Shown in pieces: positions 24,137 through 32,363 of a stretch of 53,742 bases of DNA. The first letter of the stretch is position 1, and each line of letters starts with the position of its first letter. The notes beneath the pieces are model-generated. The model searched no databases. It saw only the letters and a list, made by a program, of their open reading frames with translations, and had not been told where the DNA came from. Source of the DNA: Betaproteobacteria bacterium RIFCSPLOWO2_12_FULL_62_58. GTDB lineage: Bacteria > Pseudomonadota > Gammaproteobacteria > Burkholderiales > SG8-41. Position numbers and translations under genes: made by a program. The DNA lies in the NCBI GenBank assembly GCA_001772005.1, contig MERI01000040.1, forward strand, positions 39,485 through 93,226. Direction: 5' to 3'.

Positions 24137-25209
24137 ATTTCCTTGGTAACCGGTTGCAGCTCTTCGCGTTTTCTCCCTGCGAGCCACCCCGGAAGGATGG
24201 CTGAGAACAACCCGGCAGCCCCGCCGGCGCGCACCACCATCAGTCCGTCTTCGTGGAATTTCGGCACCATTTCCTGCGCGCGCCCCGCCGGAATTCCCTC
24301 GCCCACGCCGCCGGCGCCGGCAACCAGCTCTTGCCCGGGACGGATCGTCGCCTCATAAAGCGTGCGTTCGATGCGCTTGCGATCCCAGCCGGCTTCCCGA
24401 TAAATCGCGTAGTGCTCGGGCGACAACACCAGAATCGCGCGCGCCGATTGCACGAGCTTGGGATGCCCGATGGCATTGAGCGACATCGCGAAAGAGCGCG
24501 TCAACGCTTCCGGGGTGCGCGATTTCTGATCGACGAAAGCTTCCACGCCGTGCCCCTGGAACAGCGTTACGGTGGATGCGCCGCGCGGGAACCCGCGTGT
24601 CACTGACAGCGGCTCCCAGGTCGGATCAGATTCGTCTTCCGCGAAGCAGCAGGTATATTTGCTTGGGGCGCCGAGAGTCGCGCGGTCAGCCTCACCCGGC
24701 CTTCCGCCGCCGACGTTGCGCACGATCAGATTGAGCGCGCGCCCGATGGTGGCATTCGCCCGGTTGCCCTGCCCCAGCGCATTGATCCCCGAGTTCATGC
24801 CGATCGCTTTCGCGACCGGTCCGTTGACGATGATGACGGGCCCGGAAAAATAGGTCGTCGCGAGCAGGCCATGCAGGGTGAATACCGGCTCGAGCGCGGC
24901 CTCGACCGCCGCCAGCACCACCGGCAGGTATTCGGGCTTGCAGCCGGCCAGCACCGCGTTGATCGCGACTTTCTCGACAGTGCATTCAGCGAGATTGGGC
25001 GGGATGCGGCCGACCACTTCGTCGGGCCGGCGACGGGTTCCCTTGAGCATGCGCAGCACGCGGCCGTCAGTCGGCGGCGTAACCGGCAGGCCATCGCTCC
25101 AGCCACGCTCGAAGCAGAGCTCGATCGGATCGTCGTTCTCGCCGACTTCCACCTTGCGGGCCGCAAGCACGATACCGGCGCGATGGCGCGCTTCCAGTTT
25201 CTCGGCCAC
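24124..25209 (-). CDS. UGSC-operon-associated protein of unknown function
   Basis: 361 aa from GTG 25209. Recognisable segments: PIELCFERGWSDGLPVTPPT, INAVLAGCKPEYLPVVLAAVEA, IVNGPVAKAIGMNSGINALG and GQGNRANATIGRA, a conserved set I associate with genes next to UGSC selenoproteins. No catalytic motif I can name. Several conserved Cys residues (AGCKPEY, TCCFAEDE) fit a redox partner role, but this is inference. The in-frame thioredoxin-like gene upstream is separated from it only by one TGA and eight codons, and no good ribosome site precedes the GTG. Confidence 0.75.
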   Translation of the reverse strand: MAEKLEARHRAGIVLAARKVEVGENDDPIELCFERGWSDGLPVTPPTDGRVLRMLKGTRRRPDEVVGRIPPNLAECTVEKVAINAVLAGCKPEYLPVVLAAVEAALEPVFTLHGLLATTYFSGPVIIVNGPVAKAIGMNSGINALGQGNRANATIGRALNLIVRNVGGGRPGEADRATLGAPSKYTCCFAEDESDPTWEPLSVTRGFPRGASTVTLFQGHGVEAFVDQKSRTPEALTRSFAMSLNAIGHPKLVQSARAILVLSPEHYAIYREAGWDRKRIERTLYEATIRPGQELVAGAGGVGEGIPAGRAQEMVPKFHEDGLMVVRAGGAAGLFSAILPGWLAGRKREELQPVTKEIRDE

Positions 25210-25233
25210 CCCGGGCTCGAGGGAAAGCGACCC

Positions 25234-25581
25234 TCACCCGGGCCGAAACACGGGCAGCCCGTCGCCGAGATCGGCGATGCCGGTCAGTTTGCGCCAGCCC
25301 TCGCGGTCCCAGCCGATGACGCGCTCGACTTCGCGGCCGCCTTGGAAACGCATCAGCGTGGGCGTGGATTCAATATTGTTGAGCCAGGAGTGATCAAGCT
25401 CGCGGTCGTCCACCAAGCGGTCCACGCCGGCGGGAAAACGCGGGTCGTCCTGCGACACCACCTGAAACTGCGGCAGCTTGCGCGCAACCTCGCGCATCTG
25501 CGCCTCGATCAGCGCACAAGTCGGGCACTCGCGCTTGACGAACGCCACCAAACCATCCTGAATCAACGATTGGGCCGTCAC
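25234..25581 (-). CDS. Thioredoxin-fold protein
   Basis: 115 aa. FVKRECPTCALIEAQM carries a CxxC pair (CPTC) after the first strand; ESTPTLMRFQGG contains the cis-Pro region of thioredoxins. It probably donates or accepts electrons for the UGSC system. GTG 25581 is supported by GAGG 8 nt upstream. Its TGA stop (25234-25236) is in frame with the next gene, so a read-through fusion is possible though no clear SECIS was found there. Confidence 0.85.
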   Translation of the reverse strand: MTAQSLIQDGLVAFVKRECPTCALIEAQMREVARKLPQFQVVSQDDPRFPAGVDRLVDDRELDHSWLNNIESTPTLMRFQGGREVERVIGWDREGWRKLTGIADLGDGLPVFRPG

Positions 25582-25908
25582 TTATCGAGCCTCACTTAAC
25601 TTCGTTACGTCGCTCGATCCCTCACCCCCAACCGCTCTCCCGAGGGGCGAGGGGAGCGTCGAGCGAGTCCGGATTTGTCATCCGGTTTCGAAATGATCGA
25701 TCGAAACTCCGTGCTTGTGTCGAGCGCCGTCCACAGGGGCCCGAGCACCTAATTGCGCTGTGTCAGAAAAACAATTCCCCTCCCCCTTGATGGGGGAGGG
25801 CCAGGGTGGGGGTGAGAAGTCGCACGAGACGCAAAGTTATCACCCCCATCCCATCCTTCCCCCGTCCAGGGGGAAGGAGTCCTGTTGGTGTCTTATGACA
25901 CAGTGCAG
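25582..25908. other. Gene-free stretch with GC-rich repeats
   Basis: No gene seen. It holds three diverged GC-rich palindromic repeats: about 25621-25660 (ctcacccccaaccgctctcc..), 25777-25815 (cccctccccc..gggggagg) and 25841-25878 (tcacccccatccc..ggggaagg), relatives of those at 3205 and 4827. Confidence 0.65.
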
Positions 25909-26235
25909 CTACTTCAGCTCCGAGAAATCGGTCGGCCTCAGCAGCGTGCGCGTCACGCCGGATATCAGCGCACCGGCTTTCTCGCTTTCGTCCCGGGCTG
26001 TGGTCCACTCTTTGTCGGCCTGGAATGCGGCGCCCGCCTTCTCGCGGTGGCCAAGATCGTCCCACTGCAGCATATAGAAGAGATCGTTGGTGTTCTCGCC
26101 GATGTCCACTGTCCAGAACCCGACGGGACGGATATCGTGTTTCTTCCAGATGCGAACCGTATGCTTGCGGAAGCGGTCTACAAGGGCGGGAAGTTTGCCG
26201 GGCATTGCATGGTACACGCGAAGTTCGTATATCAT
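25909..26235 (-). CDS. NIPSNAP family protein
   Basis: 108 aa. MIYELRVYHAMPGKLPALVDRF and the NDLFYMLQWDDLGHREKA segment match the dimeric ferredoxin-like NIPSNAP fold. Family members occur in catabolic clusters; biochemical role unclear. ATG 26235 with AGGAG 9 nt upstream decides the start; the long frame continuing upstream to 26853 is antisense shadow of the aldo/keto reductase gene. Confidence 0.9.
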   Translation of the reverse strand: MIYELRVYHAMPGKLPALVDRFRKHTVRIWKKHDIRPVGFWTVDIGENTNDLFYMLQWDDLGHREKAGAAFQADKEWTTARDESEKAGALISGVTRTLLRPTDFSELK

Positions 26236-26353
26236 CGTTGTATTCTCCTGTGATCGGCGTGCGCCGCGGTAATCGGCGCACCGTGGTTGTGGAGGTCCGA
26301 TTCTACCCTTGGTCCAGACCGGCCGGAATAGCGTGAGGCGAAAAACAGTCCAT

Positions 26354-27316
26354 ATGATGTCGACGAATGCTGCCACCGATACTGGTCCCGTTAACCGGCC
26401 TCGCCGGCGGGCGCTCAGGCTCCTCGCCGGGGCGCCGCTTCTCATATCCGCGATGACACGCGCTGCAGAGAAGGCGCCGACTTCGGGACTGCAGCGCCCG
26501 ATCCCGCGCAGCGGCGAGCTGTTGCCGGCGGTCGGCCTCGGCACCTGGCAGACCTTCGATGTCGGCCCGCGCGCGCCCGAGCGCGCCGAGCTCAAGGAAG
26601 TGCTGCGCCTGTTCGTCGATTTGGGCGGATCGGTGGTCGACTCGTCGCCGATGTACGGCGAGGCGGAGCGCGTGGTCGGCGACCTCGCCGCCGAGCTCGG
26701 CATCCACCCGCGGCTCTTTCTCGCCACCAAGGTGTGGACGAGCGGACGCGAAGCGGGGATCCGGCAGATGGAAAACTCATTCAAGCTGATGCGCGCGCAG
26801 CGCCTCGATCTCATGCAGGTGCACAACCTGCTCGACGTCGCCACCCATCTCAAAACGCTGCGCGAGTGGAAGACCGCCGGCAGGATTCGCTATCTCGGCA
26901 TCACCCACTACTATTCCGGCGCTTACGCCGAACTCGAACGGCTGGTCAAAACCAATGCATACGACTTCGTGCAGTTCAATTACTCGATGGCCGAACGCGA
27001 GGCCGAAGAGCGGCTGCTGCCGCTGTGCGCCGAAACCGGCACCGCGGTGATCATCAACCGCCCGTTCGCGCATGCCAGTTTGTTCGGGAGGGTCAAAGGC
27101 AAGCCATTGCCACCGTGGGCGGCTGAATTCGATTGCAAGAGCTGGGCGCAGTTCTTTCTCAAGTACATCATCGCCCACCCCGCGGTAACCTGCGTCATCC
27201 CGGGAACCGGGCGTGTCGCCCACCTCAAGGACAACCTGCAAGCCGGCATCGGGCGGTTGCCGGACGCAGCCACCCGCCGGCGCATGGTGGAATACCTGGA
27301 CTCTCTACGACCTTAG
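26354..27316 (+). CDS. Aldo/keto reductase with twin-arginine-like signal
   Basis: 320 aa. N-terminal RPRRRALRLLAGAPLLIS looks like a Tat signal, implying export of a folded cofactor-bound enzyme. The TIM-barrel AKR tetrad can be followed: DSSPMYGEAE (Asp and Tyr), ATKVWT (Lys) and MQVHN (His). CVIPGTGRVAHLKDN is the C-terminal cofactor site. NADPH-dependent reduction of a carbonyl is the family reaction, although NADPH is not available in the periplasm, which makes the Tat signal curious. The last 4 nt overlap the convergent hydrolase gene. Confidence 0.9.
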   Translation: MMSTNAATDTGPVNRPRRRALRLLAGAPLLISAMTRAAEKAPTSGLQRPIPRSGELLPAVGLGTWQTFDVGPRAPERAELKEVLRLFVDLGGSVVDSSPMYGEAERVVGDLAAELGIHPRLFLATKVWTSGREAGIRQMENSFKLMRAQRLDLMQVHNLLDVATHLKTLREWKTAGRIRYLGITHYYSGAYAELERLVKTNAYDFVQFNYSMAEREAEERLLPLCAETGTAVIINRPFAHASLFGRVKGKPLPPWAAEFDCKSWAQFFLKYIIAHPAVTCVIPGTGRVAHLKDNLQAGIGRLPDAATRRRMVEYLDSLRP

Positions 27317-27963
27317 TGACCGATCAGGTCGGTCCTGGTCAAGGTCACCTGTGCTCCGATACGAGGAGAATTGGCTAGGTGCCATGCCGTGTACTGCTCG
27401 GCATACGTGGTAACTGACGACATCCCGTCCACGGGGACGATCACCTTGAACCCTCGCAGCGCCGACTGGGATGCCGTATTAAGGACGGCGCCTTCCGCAG
27501 CGGTACCTACGACGATCACGGTCTTGATTCCTTTTTCCTTCAGGATCTTCTCCAGATCGGTGTTCAGATACTTATCCGGTCCGGACGAGACCACCGGCTC
27601 GCCGGCACGCGCAGCCACCTCCGGCAAGATGTCGGTTACGGACTGACCGGCGAGACTATGGACTACGTGAATACCCTTCCCCCTAGCCTGGGTCAGAAGA
27701 CGCTGCACTTTGGGAAGGGAGGCCAAGCACCGAGGTCTTGGAGGACAGTTCTGCTTGAGAAAATCGAGCATGAGGAGTGCTGTCTCCTGGGGATTGCCGA
27801 TAGGCACCGACTTCAATTCGGGCGGCGGAGGCGCTTTGACGCTGGCCCACTCATCCACAATCGTTTGGCCCAAGGCCAAGCTGGTGAAACCCGCCCCAAA
27901 CGCCAAAATTCCCACGGCAACGGCCACCGCTCCAAGTCGCGTTCTCCCCTGGACCTTTTGCAT
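27313..27963 (-). CDS. Exported isochorismatase-like protein lacking the usual cysteine
   Basis: 216 aa. Signal peptide about 1-32 (VAVAVGILAFGAGFTSLALGQ). TALLMLDFLKQN holds the family Asp and SGPDKYLNTDLEKIL the Lys. At the place where cysteine hydrolases of this fold have a nucleophilic Cys (usual G-C-V), the protein reads GTAAEGAVLNTAS, so the Cys is Ala. It may be a non-cysteine isochorismatase-type hydrolase or an inactive binding protein. The stop codon overlaps the end of the aldo/keto reductase gene. Confidence 0.85.
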   Translation of the reverse strand: MQKVQGRTRLGAVAVAVGILAFGAGFTSLALGQTIVDEWASVKAPPPPELKSVPIGNPQETALLMLDFLKQNCPPRPRCLASLPKVQRLLTQARGKGIHVVHSLAGQSVTDILPEVAARAGEPVVSSGPDKYLNTDLEKILKEKGIKTVIVVGTAAEGAVLNTASQSALRGFKVIVPVDGMSSVTTYAEQYTAWHLANSPRIGAQVTLTRTDLIGH

Positions 27964-28262
27964 GGCGATCCTCCTCGTCCCTTGTGATCAGAAGCGGCAG
28001 CCATTATACATGTGCTCGACCAAAGGGGGCCCGCACTTGGGAACTGCTTCGTTCGACGTCCCGCTCATGCTCGCTAAGCGGGCACTTAGGCCTGGCGCGC
28101 TTGTTCATCCATTAGCCTGGCCCGTACTCCCGGCAGCCGATTGCCTGGATTGTGACCGTCTATGATGTTTGCCTGAGCTGCCGCCCCGGGGGTATCTTAC
28201 TGGGCGCATTTTTTTGTTTGAGATGCTTAACCGTTAAAGCCTGGCGAGCAGGTGGGTAACTC
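27964..28262. other. Intergenic stretch, nothing recognised
   Basis: About 300 nt between the exported hydrolase and the DUF6279 lipoprotein gene, which diverge. I see no gene and no clear repeat; promoters for both sides presumably lie here but no convincing boxes were found. Confidence 0.5.
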
Positions 28263-29168
28263 TTGATCGTTGAATGGTTGAAATCAGCAGCGGCGCGGGC
28301 AATCCTGTTGACGGTGACGCTCGCCACGCTTGCCGGCTGCAGCATGGTGCGCCTGGGCTACGGCCACCTCGACACCATCGCTGTGTGGATGGCTGACGAG
28401 TACTTCGATCTCGATGCTCGCCAGAAGGACGAGTTCATCAAGCGCTTTGACCGGCTGCACGAGTGGCACCGCTACGAGCAACTCCCAGACTACGCCGCGT
28501 TCCTGTACCAGGCGAGGAACCGGGTGCAAAAAGGGTTAACGCGTGACGACGGGTTGTGGTTCGTTGAAGGATTCAGGACGCGCTACCGCACGGTCTTGAT
28601 GCGGGGCAGCGACGATGCGGCGGCTTTGCTCGTTACGATCACCGCGCCGCAGCTCGATGCCCTCCAGCGCCAGTTGGACAAGGACAACCGCAAGTTCAGC
28701 CGTGAGTACCGGCTTGCCGGCAGCGCTGAGGACATCAAGCGCGCCCGTGTGCGCCGCACGCTCGATGAGGTCAAGGACTGGGTTGGCAACCTGGGCCACG
28801 AGCAGGAGCAGCGCATCATCGCCATGGTGAACGCCCTGCCCATGACGGAGCAGCTGCGGTACGAGGACAGATTGCGTCGCCAGCGCGAGTTCCTGCAGCT
28901 TATGGCACAACGCGAAAATCGCGCGGAATTCGCCGCGAAGCTGCGTCATTGGCTGATCAACTGGGAGAAAGGTCGCGCGCCGGAATATGAGCGGCAATTC
29001 AATGAATGGCTTGACCAGCGTGTGCGGATGCTCATTGAAATAGACCGCATGCTGACGCCGGTTCAACGCACGGCAGTACTGCGTCGGCTTCAGGATTACA
29101 TCGATGACTTCACGAAGCTCGCCGAGCGCCGCGGCGCCGGCACGCTGCCAGTGGCCGGTAATGCGTGA
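28263..29168 (+). CDS. DUF6279 family lipoprotein
   Basis: 301 aa. Lipobox LAGC near residue 26 (LLTVTLATLAGCSMVRLGYGHLD) followed by an all-helical, charged protein (DARQKDEFIKRFDRLHEWHR, LRRQREFLQLMAQRENR). I recognise this as DUF6279; role unknown, envelope-located. The start is TTG at 28263, preceded by an AGGTGG-like site. No close neighbour suggests a pathway. Confidence 0.85.
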   Translation: MIVEWLKSAAARAILLTVTLATLAGCSMVRLGYGHLDTIAVWMADEYFDLDARQKDEFIKRFDRLHEWHRYEQLPDYAAFLYQARNRVQKGLTRDDGLWFVEGFRTRYRTVLMRGSDDAAALLVTITAPQLDALQRQLDKDNRKFSREYRLAGSAEDIKRARVRRTLDEVKDWVGNLGHEQEQRIIAMVNALPMTEQLRYEDRLRRQREFLQLMAQRENRAEFAAKLRHWLINWEKGRAPEYERQFNEWLDQRVRMLIEIDRMLTPVQRTAVLRRLQDYIDDFTKLAERRGAGTLPVAGNA

Positions 29169-29178
29169 CTGGTGGGGC

Positions 29179-29207
29179 GTACCCCTCAAGGGGGTATTGA
29201 AAAGAAT
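29179..29207. repeat. Dispersed GTACCCCTCAAG...TATTGAAAAGAAT repeat, copy 2
   Basis: 29 bp: palindromic GTACCCCTCAAGGGGGTA plus the tail TTGAAAAGAAT, directly after the DUF6279 gene. Confidence 0.8.
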
Positions 29208-29346
29208 GACTGATGAGGCGTGACTGGTGGCTCGTAGCTCGTGATTCGCTTATTCTTCGTGTCGTTCGTGGTTAAGCTTTGGGTTTTATCTGCGTGTATC
29301 GGCGTTCATCGGTGGCTTATAATTTGCTTTTTTCGTATTTCGAGCT

Positions 29347-30504
29347 ATGCCGCACTTTCATAATCCGATAGCCTCCAAGCTGCCGCAAGTCGGGACCACG
29401 ATATTCACCGTGATGTCGCGGCTTGCCGCCGAGCACAAGGCGATCAACCTGTCGCAGGGCTTTCCCGATTTCGATTGCGCGCCGGAATTGCGCGCGCTGC
29501 TCGCCAAATATGTCAACTCCGGCCTCAACCAGTATCCGCCGATGGCGGGCGTGGCGCCGCTGCGCGAAGCGATTGCCGGGAAGGTGCAGGCGCTCTACGG
29601 CGCGACCTACGATCCCGAGCACGAAATCACCGTCGTGCCCGGCGCAACCTACGGTATCTTCACCGCGATCGCGACCCTGATTCGCCCGGGCGATGAAGTG
29701 ATCCTGTTCGAACCCGCCTACGACAGCTACGTGCCGTCGGTCGAAGTCAACGGCGGGCGTCCGGTCTACGTGCAGTTGAAATACCCCGACTACAGCATCG
29801 ACTGGCAGGAAGTGCAGAACGCGATCACGCCGCGCACGCGCATGATCGTCCTCAACACGCCGAACAATCCCACGGCAAGCGTATTTTCGGCCGAGGACCT
29901 GCGCATGCTCGAAGGCATGCTGCGCGCAACGGACATCGTGGTGGTCAGCGATGAAGTCTACGAGCACATCGTCTTCGACGGCCACCGGCACCAGAGCGTG
30001 GCGCACTTTCCGGGATTGGCGGAAAGGAGCTTTGTGGTCTCCTCCTTCGGCAAGACTTATCACGTGACCGGCTGGAAGACGGGCTACGTGCTGGCGCCGC
30101 GCGAGTTGATGGCGGAATTCCGCAAGGTGCACCAGTTCAATGCTTTCGTCACCAATGGCCCGGTCCAATACGCGCTCGCCGAATACATGCAGGACAAGGA
30201 TGCCTACCTGTCGCTCGCCGCGTTCTACCAGAAAAAACGCGACTTCTTCCTCGCAGGCGTCAAGGCATCGCGCTTCAATCCCCTGCCCTCGCGCGGGACC
30301 TTTTTTCAGAACCTCTGCTACGATAAAATAAGCGATGAAAAGGACACCGATCTCGCGATTCGACTTACCCGGGAGCACGGGGTAGCATCGATACCCGTAT
30401 CCGTGTTTTACCGGCGTCCGCCCGCGCATAAAGTGCTGCGGTTCTGTTTCGCCAAGTCCGAGGACACGCTGGCCAGGGGCGCCGAGATCCTATGCCGCAT
30501 CTGA
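29347..30504 (+). CDS. Class I/II pyridoxal-phosphate aminotransferase (methionine/glutamine aminotransferase-like)
   Basis: 385 aa. NLSQGFPDFDCAPELRALL, NQYPPMAGVAPLREAIA, LNTPNNPTASVFS, SDEVYEH and SSFGKTYHVTGWKTGY (PLP-binding Lys) are the standard fold-type I landmarks. Wording is closest to YbdL-type methionine aminotransferases, which transaminate methionine or glutamine to the 2-oxo acid, sometimes as part of methionine salvage. The SDR gene follows 46 nt later on the same strand. Confidence 0.93.
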   Translation: MPHFHNPIASKLPQVGTTIFTVMSRLAAEHKAINLSQGFPDFDCAPELRALLAKYVNSGLNQYPPMAGVAPLREAIAGKVQALYGATYDPEHEITVVPGATYGIFTAIATLIRPGDEVILFEPAYDSYVPSVEVNGGRPVYVQLKYPDYSIDWQEVQNAITPRTRMIVLNTPNNPTASVFSAEDLRMLEGMLRATDIVVVSDEVYEHIVFDGHRHQSVAHFPGLAERSFVVSSFGKTYHVTGWKTGYVLAPRELMAEFRKVHQFNAFVTNGPVQYALAEYMQDKDAYLSLAAFYQKKRDFFLAGVKASRFNPLPSRGTFFQNLCYDKISDEKDTDLAIRLTREHGVASIPVSVFYRRPPAHKVLRFCFAKSEDTLARGAEILCRI

Positions 30505-30550
30505 TGTTCAATTTCATGCTTGTCACGGTGCATAATGATCCATAACTGCG

Positions 30551-31273
30551 ATGGCTGACACCGAAGTCGCTGTGGTCGTCGGCGCGGGACCCGGGCTGGG
30601 AGCCGCCCTCGCCCGCCGGTTCGCGCGCGCCGGCATGCGCGTCGCGGTGGCGCGGCGCGACGTCGCCGCTCTCGGCCCGCTCATCAATGAGCTTGGCTCG
30701 AACGCCAAAGGCTATGCGTGCGACGCAACCGACGAGCGCGCGGTCACCGAATTGTTCACTGCGGTCAATAAGGATCTCGGCCCACCGCGACTGGTGGTGT
30801 TCAATGCCGGTGCGTTCGTGCGCAAAGGCATCCTCGACACGTCCGCCGGGGAGTTCGAGCGCTGCTGGCGCGTGGCATGTTTGGGCGGATTTCTGGTCGG
30901 GCGCGAAGCGGTGCGCGCGATGCTTGCGTCGAGCAGTTCGGACCGACACCGCGGCACCATCATCTTCACCGGCGCGACCGCGTCCTTGCGCGGCGGCGCC
31001 ATGTTCCATAATCTCGCGGTCGGCAAGTTCGGGCTCCGGGCGCTGGCGCAGAGCATGGCGCGCGAATTCCAGCCGCAGGGCGTCCACGTCGCGCACGTCA
31101 TCATCGACGGCCAGATCGCAAGCGACCGTCCCGGGCGCAGCATCGCCGAGCGCGGCCTGGATGCGGTGCTCGATCCCGATGCTATCGCCGAGAATTACTA
31201 CCAGCTTCACCTGCAGCCGCCGAGCGCGTGGACGCTCGAGCTGGACCTCAGGCCCTACGCGGAGAAATTCTGA
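30551..31273 (+). CDS. SDR-family protein lacking the catalytic tyrosine
   Basis: 240 aa. VVVGAGPGLGAALARRFA is the N-terminal Rossmann loop and FNAGAF replaces the usual NNAG. Where the active-site Tyr-x-x-x-Lys should be, the sequence is HNLAVGKFGL: the Lys is present but the Tyr position is Leu. Related oxidoreductase-like SDRs with GKFALRALAQSMARE share this, so it is a divergent or non-redox SDR. The last 216 bp recur at 34809-35024 beyond the kinase module. Confidence 0.88.
   Translation: MADTEVAVVVGAGPGLGAALARRFARAGMRVAVARRDVAALGPLINELGSNAKGYACDATDERAVTELFTAVNKDLGPPRLVVFNAGAFVRKGILDTSAGEFERCWRVACLGGFLVGREAVRAMLASSSSDRHRGTIIFTGATASLRGGAMFHNLAVGKFGLRALAQSMAREFQPQGVHVAHVIIDGQIASDRPGRSIAERGLDAVLDPDAIAENYYQLHLQPPSAWTLELDLRPYAEKF
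31058..31273 (+). repeat. 216-bp direct repeat, left copy (3' end of the SDR gene)
   Basis: Matches 34809-35024 at a constant offset of 3751 bp. The first ~110 bp are identical; mismatches accumulate toward the stop codon. Confidence 0.9.
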
Positions 31274-31337
31274 AGAGCGTGACTGATTAGATGAAAGCCG
31301 GGGCGAACAATCGGGCCAGCTGCGAGTCGGCTGCGGT

Positions 31338-31367
31338 TTGACAGTGTTTCCGAAGCGTGCGTAGTAT
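31338..31367 (+). promoter_or_regulatory. Sigma-70-type promoter for the FecR/sensor/kinase module
   Basis: -35 TTGACA (31338-31343), 18-bp spacer, -10 TAGTAT (31362-31367). It lies 30 bp before the first gene of the module. Confidence 0.6.
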
Positions 31368-31396
31368 AGTGAAGGACAGAGGGGCTTTAAAGCCCA

Positions 31397-32326
31397 ATGT
31401 CATGGGTTACGGAGGGAGCCGTTTATATCAAGCTCATTAGCAGGCTCGCCTATTTGTGCCTCGCGCTTCCGCTTGTCGCCTTGGCGCAGTCGACGGCGAC
31501 GGTCACCATTCTCGAGGGCGAGGCGGCGCTTCTGCGTGGTACGACGCGTTATGTGCTGCTGGAGGGCGTGCGCCTCGCGCCGGGAGACATCGTTCAAACC
31601 GGCGACAAGACGTTCGCACGAGTCGAGTTCGCCGATGGCTCCCGTGCGGACCTCGGGGGAAAAACACGTTTTCTCAACGCCGTTGCTCGCCTTTCCCGTA
31701 GAGCGAAGGCTGGCGGCACGAGCGATCACTTTCTCCTATCGGGGCTCATGAAGTTTTCAGGCGGCAAGTCCGCGAACGCGAGCTATCGGTATGCCACACC
31801 GCAGTTCACCGTCGCGACTTCCGAAAGTGTCGCCGTCGTGCAGCTGGCAGAGACGGAGGCGTCGGTCTTCGTGGAGAGCGGTGAAGTTCGCCTCGTCGAG
31901 ATTGGGCCGAAGGGCGCCAGCGCACCCCAGCGGCTCAACGGCGGCGAATTCTATACGCGCAGGAACACGCAGAAGAGCGCCATTGCGCCGCGGCCGTCGC
32001 AGACGTTCATCGGCGCTTTGCCGCGAGGGTTCCTTGACACCATCCCGTCCCGGCTTTCGCGTTTCAAGGACCGCGAGATTGCGCCAAAGCGCGCTGAAGA
32101 GATCATCTACACCGATATCGAGCCTTGGCTCAAGACGAATCGCGATGTGCGCCGCCACTTGGTACAGCGCTGGCGGTCAAGAGCGAGTGACCCGGCGTTT
32201 CGCAGCGCTCTGATCGCCAACCTGAAGGACCACCCGGAATGGGATCCCATTCTGTTCCCGGAAAAATACAAGCCCAAGGAAGAAAAAGCGCCCGCCGCTG
32301 CGCCGAAGGGCGCCGACGTGCGGTAG
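31397..32326 (+). CDS. FecR-domain exported protein
   Basis: 309 aa. Signal-like segment about 10-30 (LISRLAYLCLALPLVALAQ). A FecR-type beta domain follows: ATVTILEGEAALLRG, GDIVQTGDKTFARVEFADGSR and YRYATPQFTVATSESVAVVQ. The C-terminal ~90 residues are charged and helical (AEEIIYTDIEPWLKTNRDVRRHL). FecR domains in periplasmic proteins sense or transmit signals. It is the first of three co-directional genes with a haem-sensor-like protein and a Ser/Thr kinase. Confidence 0.82.
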   Translation: MSWVTEGAVYIKLISRLAYLCLALPLVALAQSTATVTILEGEAALLRGTTRYVLLEGVRLAPGDIVQTGDKTFARVEFADGSRADLGGKTRFLNAVARLSRRAKAGGTSDHFLLSGLMKFSGGKSANASYRYATPQFTVATSESVAVVQLAETEASVFVESGEVRLVEIGPKGASAPQRLNGGEFYTRRNTQKSAIAPRPSQTFIGALPRGFLDTIPSRLSRFKDREIAPKRAEEIIYTDIEPWLKTNRDVRRHLVQRWRSRASDPAFRSALIANLKDHPEWDPILFPEKYKPKEEKAPAAAPKGADVR

Positions 32327-32363
32327 CCGCCATCCCGGAGACATCGACCAAAGGAGGACGCCT

